A stretch of DNA of 64,000 nt from Beduinella massiliensis (GTDB lineage Bacteria > Bacillota > Clostridia > Christensenellales > Aristaeellaceae), in NCBI RefSeq assembly GCF_900199405.1, contig NZ_LT963430.1, positions 1,519,605 through 1,583,604 of the forward strand, given 5' to 3'. Positions 9,521-18,624 of this stretch are shown here, one piece after another. Position 1 is the stretch's first letter. Each line of letters begins with the position of its first letter. A program made the position numbers and the translations under genes. Below the pieces are notes generated by a model. The model had not been told where the DNA came from and ran no database searches. It was given only the letters and a program-made list of their open reading frames with translations.

Positions 9521-9566
9521 GCTATCGCATATACATTTGGCAAAAAGGAAATAAGGACGGGAAACG

Positions 9567-10391
9567 ATGGAAATTTTAAAGGCGATTTTCCTGGGGCTGG
9601 TGGAGGGTATCACCGAGTGGCTGCCCATTTCGAGCACCGGCCACATGCTTCTCGTGGATGAGTTCGTGAAGCTCAACGCGAGCGACGCGTTCAAGGAGAT
9701 GTTCTTTGTCGTCATCCAGCTTGGCGCGATCCTGGCCGTGGTGCTGCTCTTTTTTAACAAGCTCTGGCCCTTTACGACGCGGGCCAAGGGGCTGGTGAAG
9801 CGGGACGTCATGAACCTGTGGGGCAAGGTGCTGGTGGCGAGTGTGCCCGCGGCGGTCATCGGCATCCCCTTCGACGACGCGATCGACGCGCTGTTTTACA
9901 ACAGTCCGTTCGTCATCGCTGCGGCGCTGATCGGCTACGGTATCCTCTTCATCGTGCTGGAAAACAGAAATGGGCACGGAAAACATCGCCGCAGACTGGA
10001 AGACCTGGAGGATCTTTCCTATAAACAGGCGATCCTGATCGGCGCCTTTCAGGTGCTGGCGCTGGTGCCCGGCACCTCGCGTTCGGGCTCGACAATTTTG
10101 GGCGCGATGATCCTGGGGCTTGCACGACCGGCGGCGGCGGAGTTCAGCTTTTACATGTCCATTCCCGCGATGTTTGGCGCGAGCCTCATTAAGATGCTCA
10201 AGTTCGGCCTGGCCTTCACCGCGGCGGAGGCGCAGATATTGCTCGCGGGCACGCTGATGGCCTTTATCGTCTCGGTATTTGCGATCAAGTTCCTGATGTC
10301 CTTCGTCAAGAAGCACGATTTCAAGGTGTTTGGATGGTATCGAATCGTGCTGGGCGTACTGGTGATCCTGTACTTCACGCTGGTTCGATAA
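9567..10391 (+). CDS. uppP: Undecaprenyl-diphosphatase UppP
   Basis: UppP (BacA family) dephosphorylates undecaprenyl diphosphate to recycle the lipid carrier of wall synthesis and gives bacitracin tolerance. The 274-residue polytopic protein has both conserved motifs: [15 protein letters not shown] near residue 13 and [10 protein letters not shown] near residue 168, with several hydrophobic helices. The ATG has a weak ribosome site in an A-rich leader. A strong terminator follows the stop. The exported polysaccharide cluster later in the window would also use undecaprenyl phosphate. Confidence 0.96.
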   Translation: MEILKAIFLGLVEGITEWLPISSTGHMLLVDEFVKLNASDAFKEMFFVVIQLGAILAVVLLFFNKLWPFTTRAKGLVKRDVMNLWGKVLVASVPAAVIGIPFDDAIDALFYNSPFVIAAALIGYGILFIVLENRNGHGKHRRRLEDLEDLSYKQAILIGAFQVLALVPGTSRSGSTILGAMILGLARPAAAEFSFYMSIPAMFGASLIKMLKFGLAFTAAEAQILLAGTLMAFIVSVFAIKFLMSFVKKHDFKVFGWYRIVLGVLVILYFTLVR

Positions 10392-10402
10392 GCGGTAAAC
10401 AG

Positions 10403-10446
10403 ATGGGCCCTTCCGGAATCGAAAGATGCCGGGAGGGCCCATTTTA
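10403..10446 (+). terminator. Intrinsic terminator after uppP
   Basis: ATGGGCCCTTCCGG pairs with CCGGGAGGGCCCAT (one G-T pair, 12-base loop), followed by a short T run. Confidence 0.75.
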
Positions 10447-10581
10447 CGGCTTGCCCTCCTTTGTCGACAGCTTAGCGCGGCGGACGGCAAAAGGGACAAA
10501 AAAGATGGAAGGCCGCGCGGATTGACGCGCGCACTGCATCCAACCCGCCCTGCGCGCATAGGCTGTACGGGGGTGAGAGCT

Positions 10582-10857
10582 GTGAAGGGCGCAAAGGAAG
10601 GAATCAGAAAGACCATGCGCAGCGTCGGTCTGCCCGAGGAGGTCGTCCTGGGGACGCCGAAGCTGACGCTTTCGGGGATGAACCATATGGCGCTGGAAAA
10701 CCATCAGGGAATTCTCGAATGCGGAGATGATACCGTGCGCGTGCGTACCAGCGAGGGCATCCTGTGCGTCAAGGGAAAGGGGCTCACGCTGGCACATCTG
10801 CGCGCGAGCGTCCTGACCGTCGAAGGCGACATCGAGCAGCTCTTTTACCAAAGGTAG
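10582..10857 (+). CDS. yqfC: YabP/YqfC-family sporulation protein
   Basis: The 91-residue protein matches the YqfC family, whose Bacillus member is expressed in the mother cell during sporulation. The family pattern is seen in PEEVVLGTPKLTLSG, LENHQGILEC and the ending ILCVKGKGLTLAHL...LTVEGDIEQLFY. GTG was taken as start because GGGGGTGAG lies just upstream; another GTG nine bases earlier is also possible. It is followed at once by yqfD, as in many spore formers. Its molecular role is not known. Confidence 0.88.
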   Translation: MKGAKEGIRKTMRSVGLPEEVVLGTPKLTLSGMNHMALENHQGILECGDDTVRVRTSEGILCVKGKGLTLAHLRASVLTVEGDIEQLFYQR

Positions 10858-10868
10858 GAGGGACAGAC

Positions 10869-12056
10869 GTGAAAGATGGAATCGGCTTTCTGCGCGTTCG
10901 CGTGCAGGGGCTATCGCTTGAAAAGATGCTTGCGCGCGCGCTCGATCAGGAAATCGAGCTGAAGGACGTCTCGCGTGAATCGCCCAAGGTGATGACGCTG
11001 ACCGTCGCGGCGCGCGATTATGATAGATTGCAGGAGCTTTGCAGCCACGTCGGCTGGAAGACCGAGGTGATCCATGTCAGCGCGGGCGGGCGCGCCTATC
11101 GCATGCTCAGGCGGCGCGCGATGTTGACGGTCGCCGCGGCCGTGTTCTTGCTGGGCGTATGGGCCGTAAACCTTTGTATCTGGCGCGTGGACGTACGCGC
11201 GGACGCCGTGATTGCGACGGAGGTATACGAACTGCTTTCGGCGCGCGACGTAGGGGTGGGCAGCTTCAAGGCGCGCCTGGATCCGCAGGCGCTTCGCGCG
11301 CAGCTTGCGCGCGAACTGAACGACGCTTCTTGGGTGGACGTGCGCATCCAGGGTGTTTCGCTGGTCGTGGAATGCGTGTCGGCGCGCATCGCGGTGCCGG
11401 AGGAATACGGCGGGGGTGTGCGCGACATCATCGCCTCGCGCGACGGGGTCATCACGCAGCTGCTCGTCTCGGCAGGTACCGCGAGAGCGCGCATCGGGGA
11501 TGCGGTACGGCGCGGCCAGGTGATCGTCGCGGGCGAGGAGCGCACCGCGGGCGGCGAGACGAAGCCGGTCGCCGCGCATGCGCAGGTTTTGGCGAGGGTT
11601 TGGTACGAAGGCCGGGCGGCCATCCCCGCTTACGAGGTGACGAGCACGCCTACGGGGCGGGAAGCCGTCGTCAATACCCTGACGACGCCTGTGGGAAGCC
11701 TTTCGTGGCCCGAGGCGCCGGATTATGCCGCCTTCGACCGCGGCGTCGTGCTCCAGCCGGTCGTCGGTGCGTTTTTGCCCGTTACGCTCAGGCGCGAGCA
11801 ATACATCGAGGTAAGCCTTTCAAAGACGCCGCGCGAGGAGGCGCAGGCACAGGCGGAGGCAGCCGCGGCGGCGGAGCAAATTGCGATGGAAAACGTGCCA
11901 TTTGACGCGCAGATTGTTGACAAATGGGTAGATTATAGTATGATAGAAGACGAGATGCTGTGTGCTACGGTGGTTATCGAAGCGGTCGAATCCATCGGCA
12001 TGGCGTCTGAGGAGGCGGCACAATCGCCTTCGGAGAATGGAGGATCCCTTGATTGA
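10869..12056 (+). CDS. yqfD: Sporulation protein YqfD
   Basis: The 395-residue protein fits the YqfD family of sporulation membrane proteins. It has an N-terminal cytoplasmic part (residues 1-75), a transmembrane segment near residues 85-100 (MLTVAAAVFLLGVWAVNL) and a large outer domain with WVDVRIQGVSLVVECVSA. The start is GTG with AGGAGG ten bases upstream; the open frame runs further into yqfC but that part is a shadow. Its stop overlaps the start of phoH by four bases, so the two are translationally coupled. Function is inferred from family only. Confidence 0.88.
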   Translation: MKDGIGFLRVRVQGLSLEKMLARALDQEIELKDVSRESPKVMTLTVAARDYDRLQELCSHVGWKTEVIHVSAGGRAYRMLRRRAMLTVAAAVFLLGVWAVNLCIWRVDVRADAVIATEVYELLSARDVGVGSFKARLDPQALRAQLARELNDASWVDVRIQGVSLVVECVSARIAVPEEYGGGVRDIIASRDGVITQLLVSAGTARARIGDAVRRGQVIVAGEERTAGGETKPVAAHAQVLARVWYEGRAAIPAYEVTSTPTGREAVVNTLTTPVGSLSWPEAPDYAAFDRGVVLQPVVGAFLPVTLRREQYIEVSLSKTPREEAQAQAEAAAAAEQIAMENVPFDAQIVDKWVDYSMIEDEMLCATVVIEAVESIGMASEEAAQSPSENGGSLD

Positions 12057-13078
12057 CCGATAAGAACCTGACGCTGTCCGTGCAGGGATCGGAGAACTGC
12101 ATGGCGCTGCTGGGCACGAACGACAGCAATGTGCGCGTGCTGGGGCAGCAGACGAACACGTCCGTCATCCTCCGGGGGACGGATCTGATGATCTCCGGCG
12201 AAGAGAAGGATGTGGACTGCGCGGAGGCTGTCGTCCGTCAGATGCTGACGCTGATGCGCCGCGGCGAGACGGTGGATACGTCCACCATTCGCTATGCGGT
12301 GTCGCTATACCGCGCGGGCGAGCTGGACCGCATGGACGAACTGATGAGCGACATCGTCGCGGTGAACTTCCGGGGCCGCCCGGTGAAGTGCAAGACGCTG
12401 GGGCAGCGCGAATACGTGGGGGCGATCAAGAAGAACGCGCTCACGTTCGGCGTGGGCCCGGCGGGAACGGGCAAGACATACCTCGCGATGGCCGCGGCGG
12501 TCGTCGCCCTCAAGAACAAGGAAGTGGAGCGCATCGTGCTCACGCGCCCGGCGGTGGAGGCGGGGGAAAAGCTGGGTTTTCTGCCCGGCGACCTGACGCA
12601 GAAGGTGGACCCGTACCTGCGCCCGCTGTACGACGCGCTGTTCGACCTGATGGGACCGGAAAGCTACCAGCGCCTTTCGGATCGCGGCGTGATCGAGGTT
12701 GCGCCGCTGGCCTACATGCGCGGGCGCACCCTTTCCGATTCGTTCATCATTTTGGACGAGGCGCAGAATACGACGTCCGAGCAAATGAAGATGTTTTTGA
12801 CGCGCATGGGCTTTCGCTCGCGGATGGTCATCACCGGCGATCTGACGCAGGTGGACCTGCCGCGCGGCCGGGTTTCTGGCCTCAGCGAAGCGCTTGCGGT
12901 GCTTGAAGGCGTACCGGACATCGCGATGGTGCGCCTCACGCACCGCGACGTCGTGCGCCACGAGCTGGTGCAGTCCATCGTGCTCGCTTACGAGCGCTAT
13001 GCCCAGCGCGAAAAGGAGGGTATGCATGACACAGAAGGAAAAGAAGCCCAGGAAGGGGCTTCGGGAGTTCGTCCGTAA
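12053..13078 (+). CDS. phoH: PhoH-like ATPase
   Basis: This 341-residue member of the PhoH family is a cytoplasmic P-loop ATPase often linked to RNA metabolism through its neighbour YbeY. An N-terminal KH-like part (residues 1-100) precedes the Walker A motif GPAGTGKTYLA, the segment TRPAVEAGEKLGFLPGDLTQKVDPYLRPLYDAL (given here in two overlapping family blocks), and Walker B FIILDEAQNTT. Translation begins at TTG inside the stop of yqfD, with TGGAGGATC upstream. The last 53 bases overlap the start of the next gene. Confidence 0.95.
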   Translation: MTDKNLTLSVQGSENCMALLGTNDSNVRVLGQQTNTSVILRGTDLMISGEEKDVDCAEAVVRQMLTLMRRGETVDTSTIRYAVSLYRAGELDRMDELMSDIVAVNFRGRPVKCKTLGQREYVGAIKKNALTFGVGPAGTGKTYLAMAAAVVALKNKEVERIVLTRPAVEAGEKLGFLPGDLTQKVDPYLRPLYDALFDLMGPESYQRLSDRGVIEVAPLAYMRGRTLSDSFIILDEAQNTTSEQMKMFLTRMGFRSRMVITGDLTQVDLPRGRVSGLSEALAVLEGVPDIAMVRLTHRDVVRHELVQSIVLAYERYAQREKEGMHDTEGKEAQEGASGVRP

Positions 13079-15317
13079 CCGGAAAGCGGCCTCCGCGTTG
13101 CTCTTTGCCCTCGCCTATGTCGCGGTCATCACGCTTTGCGTGACGAGCATCACGCCGGAGCGCTATGCGCTCAGCGTGGGCGACATCGCCAAGAAGACGA
13201 TTACGGCCAGCAAGGACGTGGTGGACGAGGTCACGACACAGCAGCGGCGCGACGCAGCCGCTGCGCAGGCGGCCCCCGTCTATTACAAGGACGAGGGCGT
13301 GAAGGAGATTGTCCTTGCGGACTTTGAAAAGGCGTTCGAGGAAATCGGAGACGTGCAGTCCTTGGGAGCCTCCATCCTTTCCCAGCGCGGGGAGGCGGTG
13401 GGCGATGCGGAATTTACCCAGGAGGACTACGACGCGGCGCGTGCGCTGCTGACGATGGTGGAATTGAGCAATTATCAGCTCAACACCCTGATGAGCGCGA
13501 GCGCGGAAGACCTCAAAAACCTCTATCAGAGCCTGAGCTCCGCCACGCGCACGACGCTGATCGGCACCATTCCGGAGGGCTCCGAGTCGGACGCGATCAA
13601 CAACATTCAGCAGCTGATTGCCTACAACACCAGCTCCGCCTTGTGGTGGAACGTCGCCAAGCCGCTGCTGAGCACGGTGCTTCAGCCCAACATGAAGATC
13701 GATCAGGAGGCCACCGAGCAGAACCGCCAGAAGGCCATCGAGGCGGTGGAACCGGTCGTCTATAAGCAGGGTGAAAACATCGTGCGCCAGGGCGAACGCG
13801 TGACCAGCGCACAGCTCGCGCTGCTTTCGTCCCTGGGCCTGCTGGAGGGCAAGAGCTTCGACGCGCAGCTGTATATCGGCACAGGCGCGCTGCTGCTCAT
13901 GCTGATGCTCGTCATGTCGGCGGCGCTTCGGATGTTTGCGCCCGCCGTGATCGGGGACACCAAGCAGGAGCTGCTGCTGCTCATCATCGGGCTGCTGGCG
14001 CTGGGGCTTTCGGTGCTGGTAATGCGCTTTAACCTCTACGCCATCCCGATCGTGCTGGGCGCGCTGATGGCGGCGAGCCTGATCGGGACTGCGCCGGCAT
14101 ACATCCTGAACCTGACGCTCGCGGGCATCGTTTCCATGCTGACGCTCAGGCTCAGCGGCGCGGTGCCCACGCAGGTGCTTTCCACGGCGCTGACGGGCAT
14201 CGTCGGCGGCACGGTCGGCATTTACACCCTGCGCCGCCGCGCCACGCGCGTAGGTCTGCTGCTATCGGGCCTTGCGGTCGGCGCGGTAAACCTGGGGGTG
14301 GTGCTCTGCGTCGGGGGACTCACGAACACCGACATCCAGCTCGTGCTCAACGGCGCGCTTTATTCGATGCTGGGCGGCTTTATCGCCTCGGTGCTGTGCG
14401 TGGGCATTCAGCCGCTTTTGGAGACGGCCTTCAACCTGGTCACGCCATCCAAACTGCTGGAGCTCTCCAATCCCAACCAGCCGCTCCTGCGCCGTCTGAT
14501 GATCGAAACGCCGGGCACGTATCATCACTCGGTGGTCGTCGCCAACATCGCGGAGGCTGCGGCAGAGGCGATCGGCGCGAACGCGCTGCTCGTGCGCGTG
14601 GGCGCCTATTATCACGACATCGGCAAGCTCAAACGGCCGAATTACTTTAAGGAAAACCAAATGGGCGAGAACCCGCACGACTACACGGATCCGCGGGTGT
14701 CGGCGGAAATCCTGATCGCACACGTCCGGGACGGCGTGGCGCTGGGCCAGAAAAACCGGCTGCCGCTCGCGATCATCGACCTCATCCGCCAGCACCACGG
14801 CGACACGCCGGTGCTCTACTTCTACCATAAAGCGCTCAAGCAGGGGGGCGAGGAGCCCAACGTGGCGGACTTCCGCTACGACGGCCCCAAGCCGCAGACC
14901 CGTGAGGCGGCGGTGCTGATGCTCGCGGACACGGTCGAGGCGGCCGTTCGCTCCATGCCCGACCCGACGCCCGACAGCATCCAGCAGATGATTCAAAAGC
15001 TCGTTCGCGGCAAGATCGACGACGGGCAGATGGACGAATCGCCGCTCACATTCCGCGACATCGAGCGCGTGTGCCAGGCGTTTGCGCAGGTGCTCAACGG
15101 CGTGTTCCACGAGCGCATCGAGTACCCGGACGTCAACCTGCATCCGGAAAAGGACGAGCAGGTGCCCGACGAGATCGCCGCCTACGTGCCCACGCAGGCG
15201 GACGAGCAGAACCTGCACGCGGCGGCAAAGGAGACGGAAGCCGATCCGGTGCAGGAAAGCACGCCCGACGACGCAAAGGACGAGGCTGGAAAGGCGGGAA
15301 AGCGGGATGAGGCTTGA
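13026..15317 (+). CDS. pgpH: 7TM-HD cyclic di-AMP phosphodiesterase (PgpH/YqfF family)
   Basis: The 763-residue protein has the layout of PgpH: an N-terminal membrane helix (residues 18-40), an outer domain to about residue 290, seven transmembrane helices, and a cytoplasmic HD domain. The HD residues are seen in ETPGTYHHSVVVANIAEAA and VGAYYHDIGKLKRPNYF (His-Asp near residue 530), with the later IDLIRQHHGD. Family members hydrolyse c-di-AMP. The ATG has AAGGAGG directly upstream; this places the first 53 bases inside phoH. The C-terminal 60 residues are acidic and low in complexity. It overlaps ybeY by 11 bases. Confidence 0.93.
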   Translation: MTQKEKKPRKGLREFVRNRKAASALLFALAYVAVITLCVTSITPERYALSVGDIAKKTITASKDVVDEVTTQQRRDAAAAQAAPVYYKDEGVKEIVLADFEKAFEEIGDVQSLGASILSQRGEAVGDAEFTQEDYDAARALLTMVELSNYQLNTLMSASAEDLKNLYQSLSSATRTTLIGTIPEGSESDAINNIQQLIAYNTSSALWWNVAKPLLSTVLQPNMKIDQEATEQNRQKAIEAVEPVVYKQGENIVRQGERVTSAQLALLSSLGLLEGKSFDAQLYIGTGALLLMLMLVMSAALRMFAPAVIGDTKQELLLLIIGLLALGLSVLVMRFNLYAIPIVLGALMAASLIGTAPAYILNLTLAGIVSMLTLRLSGAVPTQVLSTALTGIVGGTVGIYTLRRRATRVGLLLSGLAVGAVNLGVVLCVGGLTNTDIQLVLNGALYSMLGGFIASVLCVGIQPLLETAFNLVTPSKLLELSNPNQPLLRRLMIETPGTYHHSVVVANIAEAAAEAIGANALLVRVGAYYHDIGKLKRPNYFKENQMGENPHDYTDPRVSAEILIAHVRDGVALGQKNRLPLAIIDLIRQHHGDTPVLYFYHKALKQGGEEPNVADFRYDGPKPQTREAAVLMLADTVEAAVRSMPDPTPDSIQQMIQKLVRGKIDDGQMDESPLTFRDIERVCQAFAQVLNGVFHERIEYPDVNLHPEKDEQVPDEIAAYVPTQADEQNLHAAAKETEADPVQESTPDDAKDEAGKAGKRDEA

Positions 15318-16188
15318 AATAGACGGCGCCTGCCGGGACGTGGACGAAGCGCTGCTGCGCCGTGTGGCGGACGCCTGCGAGCAGGAGGAAGGGCTGACGG
15401 GACGTTATCAGGCGCTGGCGATGTTCGTGACGGACGAACGCATTCGCGAGATCAACTGTGAGATGCGCAAGAAGGACGCCGCGACGGACGTGCTCTCCTT
15501 TCCCACCTGCACTTATCCCCGGGGGACGGCCCGGGACAACGAATCCCTTCTGCGGCGTGAAATCGACCCGGATACGGGCTGTGTGCACCTGGGCGATATC
15601 GTCATCTCTCTGGAGCACGCGCGTGCGCAGGCGGAAGAATATGGACACAGCGCTGCACGGGAGATCGGGTATCTGCTCGCGCATGGGCTGATGCATGTAA
15701 TGGGGTATGACCATATGAACGAAGCGGACAAGCGCGCGATGCGCGAAAAGGAAGAGGCGGCGCTGGCGCGCGCGGGCCTTTCCCGTGATGGAGACGGCGA
15801 GCTGCTCGCCGCCGCGCGAGAGATGACGACGCGCGCCTACGCGCCGTATTCCCGGTATACGGTCGGCGCTGCGCTGCGCTCAAAGGATGGGCGCGTCTTC
15901 ACCGGCTGCAACGTGGAGTGCGCAGCCTATGGCATGGCGATGTGCGCGGAACGCACGGCGCTGTGCAAGGCCGTCAGCGAGGGCGCGCGTGAATTCGAGG
16001 CGATCGCCATCGCGTCCAATGGTTCCGCGCCTTATCCCTGCGGCGCCTGCAGGCAGATGCTCTACGAGTTCGCGCCGGACCTGCGCGTGCTGGTCACCTG
16101 GGGCGATCAGGTGCGCGAAACGACGCTTAACGCCCTGCTGCCGGAGGGTTTCGGCCCCAGTTCGCTGCCGGGCATGGAAGAAAAGTAA
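15307..16188 (+). CDS. ybeY-cdd: YbeY-cytidine deaminase fusion
   Basis: One uninterrupted 293-residue frame contains two enzymes that are normally separate. Residues 1 to about 158 are YbeY, the metal-dependent endoribonuclease of 16S rRNA maturation, with the zinc motif HGLMHVMGYDH. Residues from about 162 to the end are a full cytidine deaminase: the TRAYAPYSRYTVGAAL start, the catalytic CAERTALCKAV and the second zinc motif PCGACRQM. There is almost no linker, only AGLSRDGDGELL. In Bacillus the order is yqfF-ybeY-dgkA-cdd-era; here dgkA is absent and the flanking genes are joined. Both sets of catalytic residues are present, so both activities are expected. Confidence 0.93.
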   Translation: MRLEIDGACRDVDEALLRRVADACEQEEGLTGRYQALAMFVTDERIREINCEMRKKDAATDVLSFPTCTYPRGTARDNESLLRREIDPDTGCVHLGDIVISLEHARAQAEEYGHSAAREIGYLLAHGLMHVMGYDHMNEADKRAMREKEEAALARAGLSRDGDGELLAAAREMTTRAYAPYSRYTVGAALRSKDGRVFTGCNVECAAYGMAMCAERTALCKAVSEGAREFEAIAIASNGSAPYPCGACRQMLYEFAPDLRVLVTWGDQVRETTLNALLPEGFGPSSLPGMEEK

Positions 16189-16198
16189 GGAGATACGT

Positions 16199-17092
16199 AT
16201 GCCGGAAAAGAAAACGCCCTTTCACTCGGGCTTCGTGGCCATCCTGGGCCGCCCGAACGTGGGCAAATCGACGCTGATGAACAAGATGATCGGCGAGAAG
16301 GTCGCCATCGTCTCCAACCGCCCCCAGACGACGCGCAACCGCATCATGGGCGTCGTGTCGCATGACGACTGGCAGATCGTCTTTTTGGACACGCCCGGCC
16401 TGCACAAGCCGCGTACGCGCCTGGGGGAGTACATGGTGAAGGCCGCGAAGGACGCGACCGACGGGATCGATGCGCTGATCGTGATGGTGGATGCCTCCGA
16501 GGTCGGGCCCAATGACCGAGAGATCGTGGAGACGATGAAGAAGGAACGGGTGCCTAAGGTGCTCGTCGTCAACAAGACGGACATGGTGGCGGAGGAGAAG
16601 CTCATGAGCGTGCTCGCCTCCTTCAACGACTGCGGCTACGACGCGGTGGTACCGTTAAGCGCGCAGACGGGCAAGGGGCTGGAGGAGCTTACGCGCGTGC
16701 TGCGCGGTTTTCTGCCCGAGGGCCCGCGCTATTTTCCCGGCGACATGGTGACCGACCAGCCGGAACGCGTGCTGTGCGCGGAGATCATCCGCGAAAAGGC
16801 GCTTCGGAACCTGCGCGAGGAGGTTCCGCACGGCATCGGCGTGGAGATGATGGCGATGACCCGCCTGTCGGACACTCTGACGGAGATTCAGGCGACGATC
16901 TACTGCGAAAAGGCGTCGCATAAGGGCATTATTATCGGCAAGCAGGGCGCGATGCTGAAGACCATCGGAACGCAGGCGCGCTTGGACATCGAGCGGCTGC
17001 TGGATACGAAGGTTTCGCTCAAGCTGTGGGTCAAGGTGCGGGAGGATTGGCGCAACCGCAAGGATGACCTGCGTACCCTGGGCTACGAATAA
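16199..17092 (+). CDS. era: GTPase Era
   Basis: Era is the essential GTPase that assists 30S ribosome assembly near the 3' end of 16S rRNA. The 297-residue protein has G1 GRPNVGKSTLMNKM, G2 PQTTRNRI, G3 DTPGLHKP, G4 NKTD and G5 SAQTGKG, followed by a C-terminal KH domain with GKQGAMLKTIG. The ATG has AAGGAGATACGT before it; the longer open frame to the left is a shadow of cdd. It sits next to YbeY, with which it works in rRNA maturation, and four bases before recO. Confidence 0.97.
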   Translation: MPEKKTPFHSGFVAILGRPNVGKSTLMNKMIGEKVAIVSNRPQTTRNRIMGVVSHDDWQIVFLDTPGLHKPRTRLGEYMVKAAKDATDGIDALIVMVDASEVGPNDREIVETMKKERVPKVLVVNKTDMVAEEKLMSVLASFNDCGYDAVVPLSAQTGKGLEELTRVLRGFLPEGPRYFPGDMVTDQPERVLCAEIIREKALRNLREEVPHGIGVEMMAMTRLSDTLTEIQATIYCEKASHKGIIIGKQGAMLKTIGTQARLDIERLLDTKVSLKLWVKVREDWRNRKDDLRTLGYE

Positions 17093-17095
17093 GAA

Positions 17096-17845
17096 ATGGG
17101 TAACTTTACCATCCATGCGGTCGTCGTGCGCCATGCGGATTACCGTGAAAACGATCGCATGCTCACGTTGTTTTCGCCGGTGCTGGGGCGCGTGGAAGCG
17201 CTCTGCCGCGGATGCCGCAGGCAAAAGAGCCCGCTGCTCGCGGCATCAGAGCTGCTCTGCGCGGGCGAGTACGTGCTCTATCAGAAAAACGACCGCTGCA
17301 CCGTGGTCTCCTGTGCGGTGCAGGACAGCTTTTATCCCCTGCGCGGCGATTACGAGCGGCTTACGCACGGGCTTTACATCACAGAGCTGTGCGATGCGGC
17401 GATCCAGCCGGGTCAGGAGGCCGAGCGGCTCTTTCTGTTGCTGCTGCGCTCTTTAGCGCATCTGGCGTACGGCAAGGCGCCTGCGGATCGTTTGACGTCG
17501 ATCTTCCTGTGCGGATATGCGTCGCTGCTCGGCTACAGGCCGAGGCTTGGAAGCTGCCTTCGGTGCGGCGTCCCCCTGCCGGAGCCGGGCAAAGAGGCTT
17601 ATTTCGATCACGGCGCGGGCGGCGTGCTGTGCGTTTCCTGCGCTCAGGGAAGACCTGTGATGGAAACGGGCGCCGCGCAGCGCATCTCGCGCGAGACGCT
17701 GATCTTCTTGCAGGGGACGATGAAACTGGGCCTTGCCATGCTGGACAGCGAAATTGCAATGCCCGAAAAGACGCTCCCGCTCCTTCGCCGCTATGTAGAA
17801 ACGCGGGTGGAAAAGACGATTCGTTCCGCAAAGCTCATCACATGA
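17096..17845 (+). CDS. recO: DNA repair protein RecO
   Basis: RecO helps load RecA on gapped DNA together with RecF and RecR. The 249-residue protein has an N-terminal OB fold (AVVVRHADYRENDRMLTLFSP...RVEALCRGCRR), the middle helical part with LTSIFLCGYASLLGYRP, and a four-cysteine zinc module (CLRCGVPL ... GVLCVSC) near residues 158-183. It follows era in the classical era-recO order, and a terminator lies just downstream. Confidence 0.94.
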   Translation: MGNFTIHAVVVRHADYRENDRMLTLFSPVLGRVEALCRGCRRQKSPLLAASELLCAGEYVLYQKNDRCTVVSCAVQDSFYPLRGDYERLTHGLYITELCDAAIQPGQEAERLFLLLLRSLAHLAYGKAPADRLTSIFLCGYASLLGYRPRLGSCLRCGVPLPEPGKEAYFDHGAGGVLCVSCAQGRPVMETGAAQRISRETLIFLQGTMKLGLAMLDSEIAMPEKTLPLLRRYVETRVEKTIRSAKLIT

Positions 17846-17850
17846 AAAAC

Positions 17851-17886
17851 GTGCATCCCGGTTTTTCGGGATGCACGCTTTTATAT
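17851..17886. terminator. Intrinsic terminator between recO and the spore protein genes
   Basis: An 11-bp perfect stem CGTGCATCCCG/CGGGATGCACG with a T-rich loop, A-run before and T-run after, placed between convergent genes, so it can act in both directions. Confidence 0.88.
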
Positions 17887-17894
17887 GCAAGCGA

Positions 17895-18164
17895 TTACTT
17901 GCCGCTCATCTGGCGCTCCTGCTGCTCGATCATTTTCTTGACCATGTAGCCGCCGATGTAGCCGGCCTGACGGGAAGGCAGATCGCCGTTGTAGCCCTGC
18001 TTGAGGTTGATGCCCAGCTCGTTGGCGATCTCATACTTCATCGTGTTCAGCGCCTGCTTGGCTTCCGGCACGACGGTACGGTTGGAGTTGGAAGAGCCGC
18101 TGTTGTTCGTGCCGGCGCCCGCGCCGACGTTGGGCATATTCTGGGTGTTCTGGTTGTTATACAT
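17895..18164 (-). CDS. Alpha/beta-type small acid-soluble spore protein
   Basis: These proteins coat spore DNA and protect it from UV and heat. The 89-residue product has an N-terminal Asn/Gly/Ser-rich tail (about 30 residues) and then the family core: PEAKQALNTMKYEIANELGI, the NLKQGYNGDLPSRQAGYIGG block that includes the germination-protease region, and GYMVKKMIEQQERQM. GTGGAGGAAG precedes the ATG. It lies directly after a second, similar gene. A sigma-G-dependent promoter is expected from biology, but I do not see a convincing one. Confidence 0.95.
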   Translation of the reverse strand: MYNNQNTQNMPNVGAGAGTNNSGSSNSNRTVVPEAKQALNTMKYEIANELGINLKQGYNGDLPSRQAGYIGGYMVKKMIEQQERQMSGK

Positions 18165-18200
18165 CGTTTTCTTCCTCCACTTTTTTGTCGATACTACGCT

Positions 18201-18413
18201 TTAGCGGCCCGCCATCTGACGTTCCGCCTGCTCGATCAGGCGCTTCACCATGTAACCGCCGACGTAGCCATTCTCACGCGAGGTCAGATCGCCGTTGTAG
18301 CCCTGCTTGAGGTTGACGCCCAGTTCGCGAGCGATCTCAAACTTCATGTTGTTGAGCGCCTCGCGCGCCTCCGGAACGTTGACCTTGTTCGAAGATCCGT
18401 TGTTGCTTGCCAT
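18201..18413 (-). CDS. Alpha/beta-type small acid-soluble spore protein
   Basis: This 70-residue paralogue of the preceding spore protein has a shorter N-terminal tail and the same core (PEAREALNNMKFEIARELGV, NLKQGYNGDLTSRENGYVGG, GYMVKRLIEQAERQM). The ribosome site GGGAGGTG is strong. With its neighbour it shows the organism forms endospores. A CACAATA box with GCAAA upstream on the minus strand (within 18450-18475) loosely resembles a sigma-G promoter but has mismatches. Confidence 0.95.
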   Translation of the reverse strand: MASNNGSSNKVNVPEAREALNNMKFEIARELGVNLKQGYNGDLTSRENGYVGGYMVKRLIEQAERQMAGR

Positions 18414-18596
18414 GCTGTTTTCACCTCCCGTTCGTTTTCAAAGCTATTGTGATCTCAAAGCGCCTTTTGCAAACTGACAATTCACGACAGGCGAGCGCTT
18501 CAAATTCTTCAAAAAAATGAGAATCTGATTTCCTGGCGCAATGTGCCGTTTTCCCCTTGCATGGGGGCCGCAGCAAGCCGTATAATGAAGAAAAGC

Positions 18597-18624
18597 TTGA
18601 CAAGCAATGATGCAGTGCTATAAT
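18597..18624 (+). promoter_or_regulatory. Promoter of the his operon with overlapping palindrome
   Basis: TTGACA and TATAAT are separated by 16 bases. A 7-bp inverted repeat ATGATGC (18607-18613) and GCATCAT (18630-18636) is centred on the -10 box, the position expected for a repressor operator. The transcript leader would be only about 40 bases, so a T-box or attenuator is excluded here. Confidence 0.8.
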
